Positions 6,014 through 7,604 of a DNA stretch of 7,604 bases are shown here, one piece after another; within the stretch, counting starts at the first letter, position 1, and each line of letters opens with the position of its first letter. This DNA comes from Chlamydiota bacterium (lineage in GTDB: Bacteria > Chlamydiota > Chlamydiia > Chlamydiales > Waddliaceae). The stretch lies in assembly GCA_011065005.1 (NCBI GenBank), contig JAAKFP010000114.1:1-7604 (forward strand), in the 5' to 3' direction. The translations under genes and the position numbers were made by a program. The notes under the pieces are model-generated. The model made no database searches. It worked only from the letters and a program-made list of their open reading frames with translations, and was not told the DNA's origin.

Positions 6014-6972
6014 TGCCCCTTCTCCTCAATGGTGTGTTCTCCCATTTCTCTATACTTCAGATATCTTTGTTCCAAAATAACTTTTGGTGGAATTTTCCTA
6101 AAGATTTGCCACTGTTCCTGAATAAATTTTTTCACTTTCTCATAAACCTTCTGTGGATCATGATGTGCGCCTCCCAAAGGCTCTTTTATGATGACATCAA
6201 TGAGGCCAAACTCCTGCAAGTCTTCAGCATTTAATTTTAGCGAAGAGGCAGCATCTACATTCTTTGCAGGGTCTTTCCATAGAATAGACGCACATCCTTC
6301 TGGAGAGATGACCGAAAAATAGGCATGTTCCAGCATCCCTAGAACATCGCCGACCCCCATACCGAGAGCCCCTCCAGAGCATCCTTCTCCAATCACAATG
6401 ACGATGATGGGTGTGGCAATGCAGAACATCTCTTTGAGGTTGTTGGCGATTGCCCACCCTTGACCCCTCTCTTCGGCCTCCAAACCAGGAAAGGCTCCGG
6501 GAGTATCCAACAAAGAAACAATAGGGAGATGAAACTTTTCTGCCAATTTCATCAAACGTAAAGCTTTTCGAAAACCCTCCGGATGCAGCATCCCAAAGTT
6601 GCGATGCATACGACTTTCCGTGTCGTTCCCTTTCTCCTGCCCAATGATTACACACTTCATGCCATTGATTCTGGCCAATCCCCCAACGATGGAGTGATCG
6701 TCTCTGTAGTTGCGGTCGCCATGCAACTCGACAAAGCTGTCACAAATGTGTTCTATATAGTCGACGGTATGCGGACGCTGAGGATGGCGACAAATCTGCA
6801 CTCTCTGCCAAGGAGATAATTCGGAGTAAACTTTTTCTTTGAGTTTCTCCAGCTTCTCTTCGAGTTTTCTGATTTCAGTATTGAAGAGGGAATTATTCTG
6901 ACTTTGTTTTTTCAGATGGCCTATTGTCTGTATATACTCAAAAATCTGCTTTTCGTGCGGTAAAATATCCAT
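6010..6972 (-). CDS. accA: Acetyl-CoA carboxylase carboxyltransferase subunit alpha
   Basis: AccA pairs with AccD to transfer the carboxyl group from biotin to acetyl-CoA, forming malonyl-CoA for fatty-acid synthesis in the cytoplasm. The 320 residues cover the full family length: an N-terminal coiled helix (about 1-48), [15 protein letters not shown] (53-67), ELHGDR (82-87), GQEKG (111-115), [12 protein letters not shown] (130-141), DTPGAFPG (156-163), [15 protein letters not shown] (195-209) and [12 protein letters not shown] (223-234). The wording of these blocks, and the opening D-ILPHEKQ, closely follows chlamydial AccA. No clear Shine-Dalgarno sequence precedes the ATG; the leader from the predicted start site is about 40 bases and AT-rich. 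It is first in an operon with ytxJ-like, msbA and queC. Confidence 0.97.
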   Translation of the reverse strand: MDILPHEKQIFEYIQTIGHLKKQSQNNSLFNTEIRKLEEKLEKLKEKVYSELSPWQRVQICRHPQRPHTVDYIEHICDSFVELHGDRNYRDDHSIVGGLARINGMKCVIIGQEKGNDTESRMHRNFGMLHPEGFRKALRLMKLAEKFHLPIVSLLDTPGAFPGLEAEERGQGWAIANNLKEMFCIATPIIVIVIGEGCSGGALGMGVGDVLGMLEHAYFSVISPEGCASILWKDPAKNVDAASSLKLNAEDLQEFGLIDVIIKEPLGGAHHDPQKVYEKVKKFIQEQWQIFRKIPPKVILEQRYLKYREMGEHTIEEKGQ

Positions 6973-7020
6973 AATTCTGATGACGGTTATATACTATTAT
7001 TTTTATTCAATCCGAAAGAT

Positions 7021-7049
7021 ATTATATCACAACAGTCATCAATTTTCAA
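7021..7049 (-). promoter_or_regulatory. Strong sigma70-type promoter of the accA operon
   Basis: On the minus strand TTGAAA (7049-7044) is followed after exactly 17 bases by a perfect TATAAT (7026-7021). Transcription would start near 7014, about 40 bases before accA. The -35 box ends one base short of the IS terminus that begins at 7051, so sequence upstream of the promoter belongs to the mobile element. Confidence 0.8.
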
Positions 7050-7050
7050 T

Positions 7051-7356
7051 GGCTTTGTTGGGCAATTCACCACTGAGAGAATATGAGAAAGGAGAGGGTT
7101 AGACTGCTATTCTTTCACTGTGTGGCATCCCTAATCTTGTCATTATATTTAGAGCAATAGATTTTGCATGAACTTCTGCTTTTTGATTTGGTAAACAACT
7201 AGATTTTAAGTTGTTGCCAAATAACTGTTTAAATCGAAACATCGCTGTCTCTGCTAATGACCTCCGATGGTAACCTTCCATTTTGCACTAAAGATCTGTT
7301 ATAGTCTTTCCAATTGCGAATACGATATTTTGATTTTTCACTCATTCTGATCCTCC
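7051..7356 (-). mobile_element. Internally deleted IS5-family (IS903-like) element
   Basis: The left terminus GGCTTTGTTGGGCAATTC begins at 7051 and matches the solo end at 3052-3074. Inside it lies a transposase reduced to its first and last parts, preceded by a good ribosome site (GGAGGA on the minus strand, 7356-7351). The other terminus is not recognisable before 7604, so the right boundary given is a minimum. A small stem (AAGTTT 7357-7362 with AAACTT 7372-7377) lies just upstream of the ribosome site. The element cannot move by itself but might be mobilised by an intact relative. Confidence 0.75.
7099..7345 (-). pseudogene. IS5-family transposase remnant, N- and C-terminus only
   Basis: From the ATG at 7345 the minus strand reads MSEKSKYRIRNWKDYNRSLV and a few more residues, the characteristic N-terminus of IS5/IS903-type DDE transposases. 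Near 7282 similarity jumps, in another frame, to HRRSLAETAMFRFKQLFG and then LNIMTRLGMP (7281-7099), the family's C-terminal end with the catalytic-region motif RRSLAETAM. The middle of the protein, including the first two catalytic Asp residues, is missing, and the two pieces differ by one frame. In the N-terminal frame translation would stop after about 41 codons. It is therefore dead. The TAA at 7101-7099 matches the natural end of the gene, and the IS terminus follows 25 bases later. Confidence 0.85.
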
Positions 7357-7604
7357 AAGTTTCTGTAAGAAAAACTTAGAGGGCGGAAAGTTTTAGAGCA
7401 AGACCCGAATACTATAAGCCTAGGAAGTATTGTGAGCAACGCCGCTTCCCCTCGTACAGCAATTCGGACTCCCTAGGGAGTCCTAGCCCAAGTTCACCTC
7501 TAAATTGAGCGAAAACGCCAAAAACACCTCTTTTTTCTTCGTAACTCATTAAAGATCAGTCAAAAAATCTCAAACCTCCAAATGTAGTGCCTGAAAAAAT
7601 ATTT
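7357..7604. other. No gene seen; probable IS-upstream or noncoding sequence
   Basis: No convincing reading frame occurs on either strand; the best is a 47-codon minus-strand frame (from about 7550 to 7408) without ribosome site or familiar motif. A perfect 18-base palindrome, GGACTCCCT followed by AGGGAGTCC, is at 7466-7483, without a T-run. The sequence may be the leader side of the broken IS element or older flanking DNA; no second IS terminus is clear in it. Confidence 0.4.

Noticed and set aside
6224..6655. 143-codon minus-strand frame inside accA
   Set aside because: It lies in another frame of the clearly coding accA and has a Cys/Arg/Gly-rich composition typical of shadow translation.
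7433..7445. GAGCAACGCCGC as the missing second terminus of the IS remnant
   Set aside because: It shares only a few bases with the CAACAAAGCC end and has no target duplication.
7408..7550. 47-codon minus-strand frame upstream of the transposase remnant
   Set aside because: It has no ribosome site, no recognisable motif, and it crosses the palindrome at 7466-7483.

Overview
The window comes from a member of the Chlamydiae, most likely a non-Chlamydiaceae (environmental) lineage; a Waddlia- or Parachlamydia-like genome would fit, but the genus cannot be fixed from sequence alone. The main evidence is the AccA protein, which reads like chlamydial AccA along its whole length. The gene set and orientation (YbjN-like protein and DnaQ/DUF3820 exonuclease forward, MsbA-like exporter and AccA reverse) also match the order I remember for Chlamydia trachomatis CT260-CT265. 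There, menaquinone (futalosine-route) genes lie between dnaQ and msbA. Here that position holds a secreted protein of unknown function and queC.

Layout, left to right. Positions 1-384 are intergenic and hold a repeat family: one direct copy plus two copies facing each other as a large imperfect palindrome. A 59-residue putative lipoprotein follows (385-564). Next is a compact forward group: csrA (656-853), a YbjN/secretion-chaperone-like gene overlapping it by 4 nt (850-1332), and a DnaQ-type exonuclease fused to DUF3820 (1351-2043). A 240-bp spacer contains a long near-perfect hairpin repeat and then a possible promoter for a secreted, Trp-rich protein with an internal duplication (2285-2920).

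A convergent spacer (2921-3078) contains two hairpins and a solo insertion-sequence terminus. The minus strand then carries a tightly overlapping four-gene operon, transcribed right to left: accA, a YtxJ/bacilliredoxin-like gene, msbA-type ABC exporter and queC. Every junction is a 4-nt or 1-nt stop/start overlap. A strong sigma70-type promoter (TTGAAA, 17 bp, TATAAT) precedes accA.

One base beyond its -35 box begins the terminus of an IS5-family (IS903-like) remnant. Its transposase is reduced to an N-terminal piece joined out of frame to a C-terminal piece. The remaining bases to 7604 look like upstream IS or noncoding sequence with one perfect palindrome.

The forward group combines post-transcriptional regulation and a nuclease. 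The reverse operon combines the first step of fatty-acid synthesis, a lipid/LPS-flippase-type exporter, a thiol redox protein and a preQ0 synthase. It lies exactly between two inward-facing IS termini. No CRISPR array, tRNA, rRNA or recognisable new defence system was seen.
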